A stretch of DNA of 64,000 nt from Campylobacteraceae bacterium (GTDB taxonomy: Bacteria > Campylobacterota > Campylobacteria > Campylobacterales > Arcobacteraceae), in the NCBI GenBank assembly GCA_013215945.1, contig JABSOM010000016.1, positions 1 to 64,000 of the forward strand. The letters run 5' to 3'. Below the pieces are notes generated by a model, which searched no databases, was not told where the DNA came from, and saw only the letters and a program-made list of their open reading frames with translations. Positions 7,982-17,041 of the stretch are shown here, in pieces; positions within the stretch are counted from its first letter, which is position 1; every line of letters starts with the position of its first letter. Made by a program: the position numbers and the translations under genes.

Positions 7982-10269
7982 TCAATAAAATTAAAAAATT
8001 CCTAGGGGTTGATGTGCAAATGGAAAAATTTGCTCTAGTTGATGATAGTACTTTTGGAAAAGTAGCCAAAGAAAAAGCACCTACTAAATGGGTAAGAAGT
8101 ACTTGTGGATATTGTGGGGTTGGTTGTGGCTTGTATATTGGAGTTAAAAATAATAAAGCTGTTTATACAAAAGGGGATCCAGCTCATCCTGTTAATATGG
8201 GAACTTTATGCCCTAAGGGTTTAAGTGAACATGAAACACTTGCGAGTAGCAACAGATACGATGGACCAATGATTAAAAAAGACGGGAAACTTGTAGAGGT
8301 TTCTTGGGATGAAGCCTTTAAAAAAACAAGTGATTCCTTTAAAAAGATTCAAAAAAAATATGGAAATCAAGCTCTGGCTTGTATTTCAACAGGACAATTA
8401 TTAAGCGAAGAGTTTTATACCCTTGGAAAATTCATGCAAATGGGTTTAAAAACCACAAATTATGATGGAAATACAACTTTATGTATGGCATCTGCTGTTA
8501 TGGGATATAAACAAACCTTTGGAAGTGATGGACCTCCTGGGGCTTACGAAGATTTTTCATATGCCGATGTAATTATGTTAATTGGTGCAAATATTGCGGA
8601 TAATCATCCCATCTTAAAATTGCATATTCAAAAAAATGAACAAATAACAGGGAAAAAACCTACGATTATTGTCATTGATCCAAGATATTCAAAAACAGCT
8701 TCCATGGCAGATATTTTTGTTCCTTTAAATCCAAGAGCGGATTTAGCATTAATGAATACCCTGGCCTATATTATCATTGAAAATAATTGGATTAATGAAG
8801 AATTTATTAGTAAAAAAACATCGAATTATGAAAACTTTAAAACACATATTTTAAACAATTATTCTCCCGAACAAACAAGTGAAATTATTGGAATAAAAAA
8901 AGAAGATTTATATGAGCTTGCAAAAACATATTCAAGTGCGAAAGCAGCAATGTCTGCTTGGACTATGGGAGTAAATCACAGTTCAATTGGTACTGATACT
9001 GTAAGTGCTATTTGTAATCTTGCTTTAATTACAGGAAACTTAGGAAGAAAAGGAGCAACTGCTTTATCTATCACGGGACAGTGTAATGCTATGGGAACGA
9101 GAGAAGTTGGTTTTACATCTTCAATCCCAGGGTATAGAAACTTTGCATCAAAAAAAGATCGAGAAGAGTATGCAAAAATTGCAAATGTTCCATATTGCGA
9201 TGTACCTACAAAAAGAGGATATTCTTATCCTCAAATAATTGATGCTATTAATGCAGGTGAAATAAAAGCTTTATATATAGTAGCTACCAATCCTTTGGTT
9301 TCTTTTCCAGATCAAATAAAACTTCGAGAAGCTTTTGATAAATTAGAATTATTAGTCGTACAAGATGCTTTTAAAAGTGAAACGACACAAGTGGCGGATA
9401 TTGTTTTTGCTGCTGCTACCTGGGGTGAAAAAGAAGGTACTTATACCAATTCTGAGCGTCGTTGCAATTATGCACAAAAAGCTCTTGAACCACGAGCAAA
9501 TACGAAAAGTGATTTTCATATTGTTTTAGAGTTCTCAAAATACTTTGAAGGAGTAAATGAGCGTTTATTTCCTTCTTGGAGCGAACCACTTGATGCATTT
9601 AATGAATGGAAAAAAATATCAGAGGGAAGATTATGCGATTATACAGGAATGTCTTATTCATTAATTGCCAAACTAGGTGGAATACAATGGCCTTGTAATA
9701 AAGAATTCCCCCAAGGAAAAGCAAGATTATATGATGACAAAATCGATTTTCCGACAAAGGATAAAAAAGCCAAATTATTGGCCCTCGACTGGTTACCATT
9801 TCAAGATAAACTAAGTACTGAATTTCCTTTGATTTTAAATACAGGGAGAACAGTTGAACAATGGCATACAAGAACAAAAACCAAAGAGATAAGTATATTA
9901 AACGACCTATGTCCTGAGGCTTGGATAGAAATAAATCCCTATGATGCTAAAAAACTAAAAGTAAAAAGTGGTGAGAGATTAAGTATTTCTTCTTTAAGAG
10001 GAACAGTAAAAGATATTATAGTAAAAGAGTCACAAACAATAAAAAGTGGTCATATATTCATTCCTTTTCATTATTCAAAACAATTAATCAATGCAGTAAC
10101 CATTGCAGAGTTTGACCCAAAATCTTTTGAGCCAAATTATAAACAATGTGCAGTTCAACTACATAGTAAGAACGTTCCTACTGGAATTAAATATAACAAA
10201 AAAGAATTATCCCTAGAACTATTAAATACTGTAAAACAAAATCAATATACCAAGAAGGAATATACATGA
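7978..10269 (+). CDS. nasA: assimilatory nitrate reductase catalytic subunit
   Basis: A 763-residue molybdopterin oxidoreductase that reduces nitrate to nitrite in the cytoplasm. The N-terminal [4Fe-4S] ligands are C43, C46, C50 and C78 (CGYCGVGC ... CPKG), followed by the molybdopterin and dinucleotide-binding domains. No Tat signal is seen, which argues for assimilatory NasA/NarB rather than periplasmic NapA. It lacks the extra C-terminal 2Fe-2S domain found in some NasA proteins, fitting a separate electron-donor subunit. It overlaps the preceding membrane subunit by ATGA and the following nirB by ATGA. A mobA gene at 58.3-58.9 kb would supply the dinucleotide cofactor. Formate dehydrogenase is the main alternative family, but the cluster with NarK and NirBD makes nitrate the likely substrate. 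Confidence 0.9.
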   Translation: MINKIKKFLGVDVQMEKFALVDDSTFGKVAKEKAPTKWVRSTCGYCGVGCGLYIGVKNNKAVYTKGDPAHPVNMGTLCPKGLSEHETLASSNRYDGPMIKKDGKLVEVSWDEAFKKTSDSFKKIQKKYGNQALACISTGQLLSEEFYTLGKFMQMGLKTTNYDGNTTLCMASAVMGYKQTFGSDGPPGAYEDFSYADVIMLIGANIADNHPILKLHIQKNEQITGKKPTIIVIDPRYSKTASMADIFVPLNPRADLALMNTLAYIIIENNWINEEFISKKTSNYENFKTHILNNYSPEQTSEIIGIKKEDLYELAKTYSSAKAAMSAWTMGVNHSSIGTDTVSAICNLALITGNLGRKGATALSITGQCNAMGTREVGFTSSIPGYRNFASKKDREEYAKIANVPYCDVPTKRGYSYPQIIDAINAGEIKALYIVATNPLVSFPDQIKLREAFDKLELLVVQDAFKSETTQVADIVFAAATWGEKEGTYTNSERRCNYAQKALEPRANTKSDFHIVLEFSKYFEGVNERLFPSWSEPLDAFNEWKKISEGRLCDYTGMSYSLIAKLGGIQWPCNKEFPQGKARLYDDKIDFPTKDKKAKLLALDWLPFQDKLSTEFPLILNTGRTVEQWHTRTKTKEISILNDLCPEAWIEINPYDAKKLKVKSGERLSISSLRGTVKDIIVKESQTIKSGHIFIPFHYSKQLINAVTIAEFDPKSFEPNYKQCAVQLHSKNVPTGIKYNKKELSLELLNTVKQNQYTKKEYT

Positions 10270-12740
10270 AAGAAAAATTAGTAGTCATTGGAAATGGAAT
10301 GAGTGGGTTAAGAACCATTGAGGATCTTTTTGATATCACTAAAGACAAATATGATATTACTATTTTTGGCGATGAGCCTCATTACAACTATAATAGAATC
10401 ATGTTGTCCTATCTTTTATCAGGAGAGAAAAGTTTTGAAGATACTATTATCAATCATAAAACCTGGTACGATGAAAACAATGTTACTTTACATAAAGGGG
10501 ATGAAGCCATCTTCATTGATAAAGAAAATAAAACGGTTACTTCTAAGAGTGGTAAAGTTTTAGCTTATGACAAATTATTAATAGCAACAGGTTCTAATTC
10601 TTTTATTCCCAAAACAAAAGGAAGTGAACTTAAAAATGTTATTGGATTTAGAAATAAACTAGACAGTGATACTATATTAGAACTTATTTCTAAAAACAAA
10701 ACAGCTGTAGTTGTAGGTGGTGGTTTACTTGGACTAGAAGCTGCTTATGGCATAGCTATGCATGGAATTAAAACTATTTTAGTTCACAGAAGTGCTTCTA
10801 TTATGAGTCAACAATTAGATTCTACAGGAGGAAGACTTTTACAAAAAAACCTTGAAGCGTATGGAATCAAATTCAAACTAAATACAACTATTGAAGAAAT
10901 ATCGGGAAAAGAAAGTGTTGAAAATGTTTCTTTTACAGATGGCACAAGTGTTGAGTCTAATATTGTAGTATTTGCAACAGGAATTATTCCCAATACTAAA
11001 CTAGCACATGAGGCAAACCTTGATATTAAAAAAGGAATACTTGTAAACGATCATTTGCAAACAAGCGATGAAAGTATTTTTGCTATTGGGGAATGTGCTG
11101 AACACAAAGGAAATACCTATGGTTTAGTGGCACCTTTATACGAACAAGCTAAATATTGTGCTAAAAAATTAGCTGATGTTCCCAGTGATGGATATTCTGG
11201 TTCTACTTTATCAACCAGACTTAAAATATCTGGTGTTGATTTATTTTCAGCAGGGGATTATTTAGGGGATGAAACAACAGAAGAATTAATTCTCTTAGAT
11301 GAAAAATATGGTATTTATAAAAAACTGGTCATTTATCAAGACAGAATTATTGGTATTGTTTTATACGGAGAAACAAGCGATGCCTCATGGTATTTAAAAC
11401 TCTTAAAAGAAGAAACAAATATCAGTGATTTAAGACATAAAATCTTATTTGGGAAATCTGCTTTAGGTGACAGTGGTCATGGGGGTGATGATATTGCTGC
11501 TATGAGTGATGATGAAGAAATATGTGGATGTAATGGAATTACAAAAGGCACCGTTGTTTGTGCCATTAAAGAACAAGACTTAAAAACACTAAATGACGTA
11601 AAAACGTGTACTAAAGCAGGCGCTTCTTGTGGATCTTGTTTGGGTTTAGTGGAGCAAGTTTTAGTACATACTTTAGGCGATGAGTACCAAAGTGATGTGC
11701 AAGAAGGTATTTGTCCTTGTTGTGATGTTGGTCATAAAGAAATAAAAGCCTGCATTGATTCTAATGAATATAAAACAGTTTATGAAGTATTTGAAAACTT
11801 AGCTTGGAAAAATGAAGATGGATGTATCAAATGCAGACCTGCTATTAATTATTATTTATTGGTTAAATACAATGATGATAAATACAAAAATGATAAAAGA
11901 TCTTTATTAGTAAACGACAGAGTATTTGCAAATATACAAAAAGATGGCACCTATTCAGTAGTTCCCAGAATTTGGGGTGGAGTAACTTCTGCACAACAAT
12001 TAAAAGATATGGCGGATATTGCAGTTAAATATGATGTTCCTACTGTAAAATTTACAGGAGGTCAAAGACTTGATATGTTAGGTATTAGAAAAGAGCAATT
12101 AGAACCTATGTGGAAAGATTTAAATGATGCGGGTTTTGTATCTGGACAAGCATATGCAAAAGGATTACGAACGGTAAAAACGTGTGTAGGAAATGTTTGG
12201 TGCAGATTTGGAACACAAGATGCAATGCAAACAGGTATTGATATTGAAAAATTCACCTGGGGTTCATGGACACCACATAAATTTAAAGTGGGTGTTTCGG
12301 GATGTCCAAGAAATTGTGCAGAAGCCACTATTAAGGATATTGGCGTTATTGCTGTTGATTCTGGATGGGAAATACATATTGCTGGAAATGGTGGAATAAA
12401 AGTACGCGTAACTGATTTTTTATGTAAGGTTAAAAACAATGAAGAATTGTATGTTTATATCAAAGCCATTATGCAGTTCTACAGAGAAGATGCTTATTAT
12501 TTAGAAAGAACTGCCCATTGGATTGAAAGAGTTGGATTAGAATATATTAAAGAAGTATTATTAAATACCAAAGGTAATATTGAATTCTATGAAAAAAGAT
12601 TTATAGAATCTCAAAAACACGCTCAAATTGATCCTTGGGAAGAATCTAGAAAAGATGGTTTTACAAAAGAGTTCCAACCCATAATATTAGACATAAAAGA
12701 TTCTCCTTCTTATGAAGCACATGAAAAGGCAAATGCATGA
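10266..12740 (+). CDS. nirB: nitrite reductase (NADH) large subunit
   Basis: An 824-residue siroheme enzyme reducing nitrite to ammonium with NADH. In order: FAD/NAD(P)-binding oxidoreductase domain (1-about 400, with GNGMSG and GGGLLGLEAA nucleotide loops), a BFD-type [2Fe-2S] domain (about 419-470, CGCNG ... CTKAGASCGSC), a second cysteine-rich segment (CPCC ... CIKC), then the ferredoxin-like and siroheme/4Fe-4S domains. The siroheme cluster ligands are in TCVGNVWCRFG (near 640) and SGCPRNC (near 680). Length is standard for NirB. It overlaps nasA and nirD by ATGA, so the three are translationally coupled. Confidence 0.95.
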   Translation: MKEKLVVIGNGMSGLRTIEDLFDITKDKYDITIFGDEPHYNYNRIMLSYLLSGEKSFEDTIINHKTWYDENNVTLHKGDEAIFIDKENKTVTSKSGKVLAYDKLLIATGSNSFIPKTKGSELKNVIGFRNKLDSDTILELISKNKTAVVVGGGLLGLEAAYGIAMHGIKTILVHRSASIMSQQLDSTGGRLLQKNLEAYGIKFKLNTTIEEISGKESVENVSFTDGTSVESNIVVFATGIIPNTKLAHEANLDIKKGILVNDHLQTSDESIFAIGECAEHKGNTYGLVAPLYEQAKYCAKKLADVPSDGYSGSTLSTRLKISGVDLFSAGDYLGDETTEELILLDEKYGIYKKLVIYQDRIIGIVLYGETSDASWYLKLLKEETNISDLRHKILFGKSALGDSGHGGDDIAAMSDDEEICGCNGITKGTVVCAIKEQDLKTLNDVKTCTKAGASCGSCLGLVEQVLVHTLGDEYQSDVQEGICPCCDVGHKEIKACIDSNEYKTVYEVFENLAWKNEDGCIKCRPAINYYLLVKYNDDKYKNDKRSLLVNDRVFANIQKDGTYSVVPRIWGGVTSAQQLKDMADIAVKYDVPTVKFTGGQRLDMLGIRKEQLEPMWKDLNDAGFVSGQAYAKGLRTVKTCVGNVWCRFGTQDAMQTGIDIEKFTWGSWTPHKFKVGVSGCPRNCAEATIKDIGVIAVDSGWEIHIAGNGGIKVRVTDFLCKVKNNEELYVYIKAIMQFYREDAYYLERTAHWIERVGLEYIKEVLLNTKGNIEFYEKRFIESQKHAQIDPWEESRKDGFTKEFQPIILDIKDSPSYEAHEKANA

Positions 12741-13045
12741 AAACATGGAAAAAAATAACACATATTAATGATATTCCCCTAATGGGTTCAAGAATCCTTC
12801 AATACCAAGAAGAAGAAATTGTATTGTTTAAAAACAGAAAAGAAGAGATTTTTGCACTCAATAATGTATGTCCTCATAAACAAGGAAAACTAAGTGAAGG
12901 TATGGTGCACGGAAAGAGTGTAACCTGCCCTTTACATAACTGGGATATAGACTTAGAAACAGGAGAAGCCCTTGGTAGTGATTCTGGATGTACGCAAGTA
13001 TATGAAAGTAAGATAGAAGAAGAAATACTCTACATTCTTCTATAA
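12737..13045 (+). CDS. nirD: nitrite reductase (NADH) small subunit, Rieske type
   Basis: A 102-residue Rieske [2Fe-2S] protein, partner of NirB. Cluster ligands are C45 and H47 (CPH) and C64 and H67 (CPLH). Length matches NirD. It overlaps nirB by ATGA and is the last gene of the nitrate assimilation operon, followed at once by a strong hairpin. Confidence 0.93.
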   Translation: MKTWKKITHINDIPLMGSRILQYQEEEIVLFKNRKEEIFALNNVCPHKQGKLSEGMVHGKSVTCPLHNWDIDLETGEALGSDSGCTQVYESKIEEEILYILL

Positions 13046-13071
13046 ACTATACACACAAGTGTATAGTTTAT
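13042..13071. terminator. bidirectional terminator between nirD and truD
   Basis: A 13-bp stem with a 4-base loop (arms ATAAACTATACAC / GTGTATAGTTTAT, loop ACAA). It includes the nirD stop codon on one arm and the truD stop codon (13068-13070) on the other. Its position between convergent genes and its strength point to a shared terminator. Confidence 0.75.
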
Positions 13072-14069
13072 TTAGAGCCTAAATTTTTATTTAAAATATT
13101 TTCAATTAATACTGTTGCATAAGAAGCTTTTGGCAAAGTAAAACGTAATCTACATTTATTGCTAGTTTTATCGTATTTCATAGATACATTTCTAGGAAAT
13201 ACAATAGCTGCTCTTCTTAAACCTTTTTCTTGAATATACGTATCATCAAACTTCTCTTCTATAAGTCTTGCTTCATTTTTAGCCCTAAAAACATCACGTC
13301 CTGATAATAATCCAGTAGGAACTACTTCTTTATTTTCAAAGTCTTTTTGTGTTTTTTCACTTATAGAAGAAGGAGTAAAAAACTTATTTTCTTTTAAAGA
13401 AAGCATTACATCTCCCCCTAAAAGCTTAAAAGTATCTTGTGAGTCTTCAATTCTTTTGGCCAACCATCTGTTGAAAAAATCACTTTGATAAGCAGAAATA
13501 AGCATTTTCTCAAGTTTTCTGTCTTTTATTGTCAAATCCCCATAAATGATTTTATTCGCTTTTTCAAGATTTTTTTCAACATCTCTTCCAAAACGTTGAA
13601 AACCAAAAAAGTTAGGCATCCCAACTTTCTCAATTTCTTTTAAACGTTTTTCAATAATTCCTAAGTCTTCAATTTTGACCTCATGAAGATTAATCTGAAA
13701 AGAATTTCCAATTAAATCCCCAATATTTAACTTCGTTTTATGTAAAAAAGTTTCTTGGATTTCTATTTTTGGATGCTTGAATTTTTTAATATCTTTTGAA
13801 TATTTTTTGGGCACTGAAATATATTGTGTAGTTGTTGCATTTTTATCTTTTAGTCCTGCATAACCCAGTTCATTTTCATAAATACCTAAACCATCTGCTA
13901 GTTTCTCCAATAAATCCCAGGTTCCTAAACTCTTTTTCTTGATTTTTAAGATAATAAAATTTCCCTTACCTGTAAAACGGATGGGCTCTTCTATTACAAT
14001 AAAATCATCAACGTTTTGATAAAACTTAAAATCTATTTGTTTGTAGTCTTGTAAAAATACTCTTTTCAT
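13068..14069 (-). CDS. truD: tRNA pseudouridine(13) synthase
   Basis: A 333-residue TruD-family enzyme converting U13 of some tRNAs to pseudouridine. The catalytic motif GYAGLKDKNATT is at 69-80 with D75 as nucleophile, and a conserved F-x-GFQRFGR segment follows in the middle. Slightly shorter than E. coli TruD (about 349 residues). It is transcribed towards nirD and shares its terminator. Upstream is a 495-base gap, so it has its own promoter. Confidence 0.92.
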   Translation of the reverse strand: MKRVFLQDYKQIDFKFYQNVDDFIVIEEPIRFTGKGNFIILKIKKKSLGTWDLLEKLADGLGIYENELGYAGLKDKNATTTQYISVPKKYSKDIKKFKHPKIEIQETFLHKTKLNIGDLIGNSFQINLHEVKIEDLGIIEKRLKEIEKVGMPNFFGFQRFGRDVEKNLEKANKIIYGDLTIKDRKLEKMLISAYQSDFFNRWLAKRIEDSQDTFKLLGGDVMLSLKENKFFTPSSISEKTQKDFENKEVVPTGLLSGRDVFRAKNEARLIEEKFDDTYIQEKGLRRAAIVFPRNVSMKYDKTSNKCRLRFTLPKASYATVLIENILNKNLGSK

Positions 14070-14168
14070 GTTTGTCTTTTCTGATAGTTTTCTTTTTCTT
14101 AGGGAATTATAACAAAAATTTGTATGATTGTTGAATTATGATGAAGTGATTTTTGTTTTGAATGTTAG

Positions 14169-14229
14169 TTCTATTTTCCCAACTGCTCAGATGGGAAATA
14201 GAAAGAGACGTTTGCGGCTATTTGTCTCT
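14169..14229. other. two adjacent hairpins in the truD upstream gap
   Basis: Inside the 495-base gene-free stretch 14070-14564 two stem-loops sit side by side. The first pairs 14169-14181 (TTCTATTTTCCCA) with 14192-14203 (TGGGAAATAGAA), with one bulged T. The second pairs AGAGAC (14204-14209) with GTCTCT (14224-14229). The block is clearly richer in G+C than its flanks. It may be a small RNA or a structured leader of truD read on the minus strand. It matches no RNA family I recognise. The remaining gap is AT-rich and shows no gene. Confidence 0.4.
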
Positions 14230-14564
14230 GTCTTAAAGTGTTTATCAAAAGGAGAATGATAACAAAATTGCTTTACAAATAAACAGTGACTGCTTATTCA
14301 TAGGAAAATTATACTCCTTGTGTGTTAACTGTTTTTAAATCAAAAGTTAACCATAAATTAACTCTTTGTTTTTTAAATATTATGAGAACACATAAAAGTA
14401 GTAAAATATACTTATTACACAATAATTTTTTATATTATATTGATATTGTACATCTTTTAATTATTAACAAAAAAAATATATAAATAAAATTTATAATCTG
14501 TTTTTTTTTAAAGCACAATTATTCTTCAATTTCTTTCTATTCTTTCCCCCTTAAAGGGTTTAAT

Positions 14565-15038
14565 ATGAAATATTCTATATTTTTTCTTCTACTTACTCAA
14601 ACACTTTTTGCAGATTATTCTTTATTTTATGCAGGAGCAAAAGTTGGGGAGATAAAAACTTTCTCTACCATTAAAGACAATTATATAAAAATCAAAATCA
14701 CTTCTTATCTTTTACGAAAAATCATAAAACACAAATACCTTATTTATCATAATGATTCGTATTCCCTAAAACATAAAAATTCAAAAATTAAATATAAAAA
14801 AGACAAATATAAAATCCTTTTTTTATTAAAAGATGCTCTTTTATCCAAAAAACCACTAAAAAGTAAAAAAATCATAATATCTGCCAATAAATATCTAAGA
14901 GTCAATAAGAAAAAAAATTATGAGTTCTTTTATTATAAAAACAACAAAATTAAAACCTATGGAAATTTTGCGATTAAAAACAATCAGTTAGAATTTTTAG
15001 AAGCAAAAAGTCACCACATCAAAATTAAAAGAAACTAA
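14565..15038 (+). CDS. exported lysine-rich protein of unknown function
   Basis: A 157-residue protein with an N-terminal signal peptide (MKYSIFFLLLTQTLFA, cleavage expected after residue 16). The mature part is strongly basic, about one quarter lysine. The start LFYAGAKVGEI recalls DUF3108-like periplasmic beta proteins, a weak resemblance only. The start is supported by AAAGGG nine bases upstream. It precedes the DUF2249-like/heme-copper-like group on the same strand by 73 bases and may share its transcription. No function can be assigned. Confidence 0.6.
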   Translation: MKYSIFFLLLTQTLFADYSLFYAGAKVGEIKTFSTIKDNYIKIKITSYLLRKIIKHKYLIYHNDSYSLKHKNSKIKYKKDKYKILFLLKDALLSKKPLKSKKIIISANKYLRVNKKKNYEFFYYKNNKIKTYGNFAIKNNQLEFLEAKSHHIKIKRN

Positions 15039-15111
15039 AAACTGCTCTTGACAATAATCAATGCGAATTAATACAAATCATTCTATACTTCACAAAAAAT
15101 AGGATAAACAA

Positions 15112-15456
15112 ATGATAAAAATTCCACAAGACGCAAAAAAAATGATTTTAGAAGATAGCAGTGTTGAGTTTTATAATTTTACTCTTAATGAAGTAGAATA
15201 TTTTTATTTTGATACTTCTTTGTGTTCAGCACCAGAACCAATGGTTAATGCCCTTTTGGGTTTGCAATTATTAAAGAAAAAAAGCCAACGCTTGATTATG
15301 GTAAATCACCAAGCTCCAGGTGGATTATTTCCAAGAATTGCAGAAGATTTTACCTATGATATTCTAACCTTGGATACAGGGGTTCAAGTTGTATTTGCAT
15401 TAAAAAATGATTTAAGTCAGAATACTGATTTCAATGATAATAGCTGTGCAGGTTAA
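15112..15456 (+). CDS. DUF2249/TusA-like small protein
   Basis: A 114-residue cytoplasmic protein. The central part (CSAPEPMVNALLGLQLLKK ... VNHQAPGGLFPRI) resembles the DUF2249/TusA-like fold, where a PEP motif follows the first strand and a conserved P-x-x-L/F-x-x-I element follows the second. It is five bases from the next gene and forms a three-gene group with the 12-helix membrane protein and the DUF59 protein. DUF2249 proteins recur beside nitric-oxide and hemerythrin genes in other bacteria, hence a possible role in nitrosative stress or heme/Fe-S handling. A start RBS is weak (AGGATAAACAA). Confidence 0.6.
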   Translation: MIKIPQDAKKMILEDSSVEFYNFTLNEVEYFYFDTSLCSAPEPMVNALLGLQLLKKKSQRLIMVNHQAPGGLFPRIAEDFTYDILTLDTGVQVVFALKNDLSQNTDFNDNSCAG

Positions 15457-15461
15457 AAACT

Positions 15462-16712
15462 ATGACTATGCAAGTATCTCAAGATTTTGCACCACCATTT
15501 AAGTTAATAGTACCCTATTTTCTTATTGGAGTATTTTCTTTTTTATTTTGCACTTTGTACTTGTTTCAAATAAATATTAATGAACTTCACTTTTTAAATC
15601 CAAATATTCTCTCACTGGTGCATATGTTTTTACTCTCTTTTGTGATGATGATTATTTTTGGCGCAATGGCACAATTAATTCCAGTGACTCTTGAAGTAGG
15701 ACATTATTGCCTGAAACTGTATTACATTATTTATCCCCTATTAAGTTTTGGCACAGTATTAATGGTTTTTGGTTTTTCTTTTCATTTTCTCTTACCTTAT
15801 GGTGGTTTATTTGTACTTTTAGCCATGTCTTTGTTTATATTTGAATTTTTTGCCACTATAAAAAAAGTAAAAAAGTTTGATAATATTGTAAAAAGTTTAG
15901 TTATTGCTCACATATTTTTGTTTTTTGGATTGTTAATTGGAATAACATTGGCTTTGTCTTATGCTGGTTTAATAAATATAGATATGTTTTCTTTTTTAAA
16001 GGCCCATGTTTATTTATTGCTTTTAGGTTATGTTTGTATTTTAATTATGGCTTTAGCGCTGGTACTTATGCCTATGTTTTCTTTATCACATGACTTTAGT
16101 AAAACACCCACTAATTTTGCGGTAACTTCACTAAGTATTGCAGTTCTTGTATTAGTATTTGCTTCTTTATTTCATCTTGAATATTTAAGTGTTTTTGCTT
16201 ATGCTTTAAGTATTGTAGCTTTACTTAGTTTTTTTTATCAATGTTATATTCTTTATAAAACACGTGTGAAAAAACATATTGATATTTATGTCAAATTTTT
16301 ATTTGTTTCTTTTTATTCTTTACTTGTTTCCATTGTTTTATTTATTATTTACTTTTATCAAAACAAAGAACAGTATTTATTAAGCGCCGGATTTTTATTG
16401 TTTTTTGGTTTTTTTGCTTTTTTAATTATTGCTCATATTTATAAAATTGTACCTTTTTTAGTGTGGTTTGATAAATTTGCACCCTTAGTTGGAAAAGAAA
16501 AAGTTCCTATGTTAAAAGACATAATTCCACAAAAAAGTGCCCATTTTCAATTCTATTTTGCGCTTATTGGTTTAAATATTTCTGCTTTAGCGTTAATATT
16601 ATCTTCCTCTAGTTTATTCAAAATAGGTGCGTCTTTTTTAGTCATCGCAAGTTTATACTTTTGCGCCAATTTAATTTATATGATAAGGTTTTCACATGTA
16701 CACAAAAGATGA
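15462..16712 (+). CDS. 12-helix heme-copper oxidase/NnrS-like membrane protein
   Basis: A 416-residue polytopic inner-membrane protein with about 12 helices. Histidines sit in helix contexts that recall heme ligands of the NnrS and heme-copper subunit I families: SLVHMFLL (near 50), KAHVYLLLLG (near 180) and IAHIYKIVP (near 325). It is much shorter than true cytochrome oxidase subunit I and lacks the full set of copper ligands. Its neighbours, a DUF2249-like and a DUF59 protein, occur with such proteins in other genomes. A role in nitric oxide tolerance or heme/copper handling is inferred, not shown. It overlaps the next gene by 17 bases. Confidence 0.6.
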   Translation: MTMQVSQDFAPPFKLIVPYFLIGVFSFLFCTLYLFQININELHFLNPNILSLVHMFLLSFVMMIIFGAMAQLIPVTLEVGHYCLKLYYIIYPLLSFGTVLMVFGFSFHFLLPYGGLFVLLAMSLFIFEFFATIKKVKKFDNIVKSLVIAHIFLFFGLLIGITLALSYAGLINIDMFSFLKAHVYLLLLGYVCILIMALALVLMPMFSLSHDFSKTPTNFAVTSLSIAVLVLVFASLFHLEYLSVFAYALSIVALLSFFYQCYILYKTRVKKHIDIYVKFLFVSFYSLLVSIVLFIIYFYQNKEQYLLSAGFLLFFGFFAFLIIAHIYKIVPFLVWFDKFAPLVGKEKVPMLKDIIPQKSAHFQFYFALIGLNISALALILSSSSLFKIGASFLVIASLYFCANLIYMIRFSHVHKR

Positions 16713-17001
16713 GATTTTTAAAGCAGTATCCACAGTAATAGACCCAGAAGTTGAGTTTAATTTAGTTGAAATGGGTTTAATTTATGATGCATTTTGTAAT
16801 GATGAAGGGCAGGCAAAAGTTATTATGACTTTATCAACAAAAGCCTGTCCTTTGCACCAAATGATTGTAACATGGGTTGAAGAAGCAGTATTAAGAGAAC
16901 TTATTAAGGTTCAAAATATTGAAGTAGAGGTTGTTTGGGAACCTGTGTGGAATATTTCTATGGCGCAAGAACATGTTAAATCTGCCCTAACTCAAGCTTA
17001 A
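16696..17001 (+). CDS. DUF59/MIP18-family Fe-S cluster assembly factor
   Basis: A 101-residue protein of the SufT/PaaD (MIP18) family. It carries the family-typical D-P-E-x-x-x-N-L-V-E-M-G-L-I-Y segment at 17-31, then an M-T-L-S-T-K-A-C-P motif whose cysteine is the conserved reactive residue. Such proteins help load iron-sulfur clusters. The gene overlaps the membrane protein gene by 17 bases, so the two are translationally coupled. Confidence 0.85.
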   Translation: MYTKDEIFKAVSTVIDPEVEFNLVEMGLIYDAFCNDEGQAKVIMTLSTKACPLHQMIVTWVEEAVLRELIKVQNIEVEVVWEPVWNISMAQEHVKSALTQA

Positions 17002-17041
17002 TTTTATAATAAGCTGATAAAATCTTTGCAAAAAGATTATC

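Noticed and set aside
7978-10269. A formate dehydrogenase alpha subunit
   Set aside because: The N-terminal cluster motif is shared by both families, but the flanking NarK, NirB and NirD genes make nitrate reductase the better reading.
12062-12439. A 125-codon minus-strand frame inside nirB
   Set aside because: It lies wholly inside a conserved siroheme domain of nirB and has no homology or ribosome site.
13042-13071. The nirD-truD hairpin as a copy of the nitrate operator
   Set aside because: It contains TATACAC and GTGTATA, but the half-sites are everted relative to TGTATA-N5-TATACA, and its position fits a terminator.
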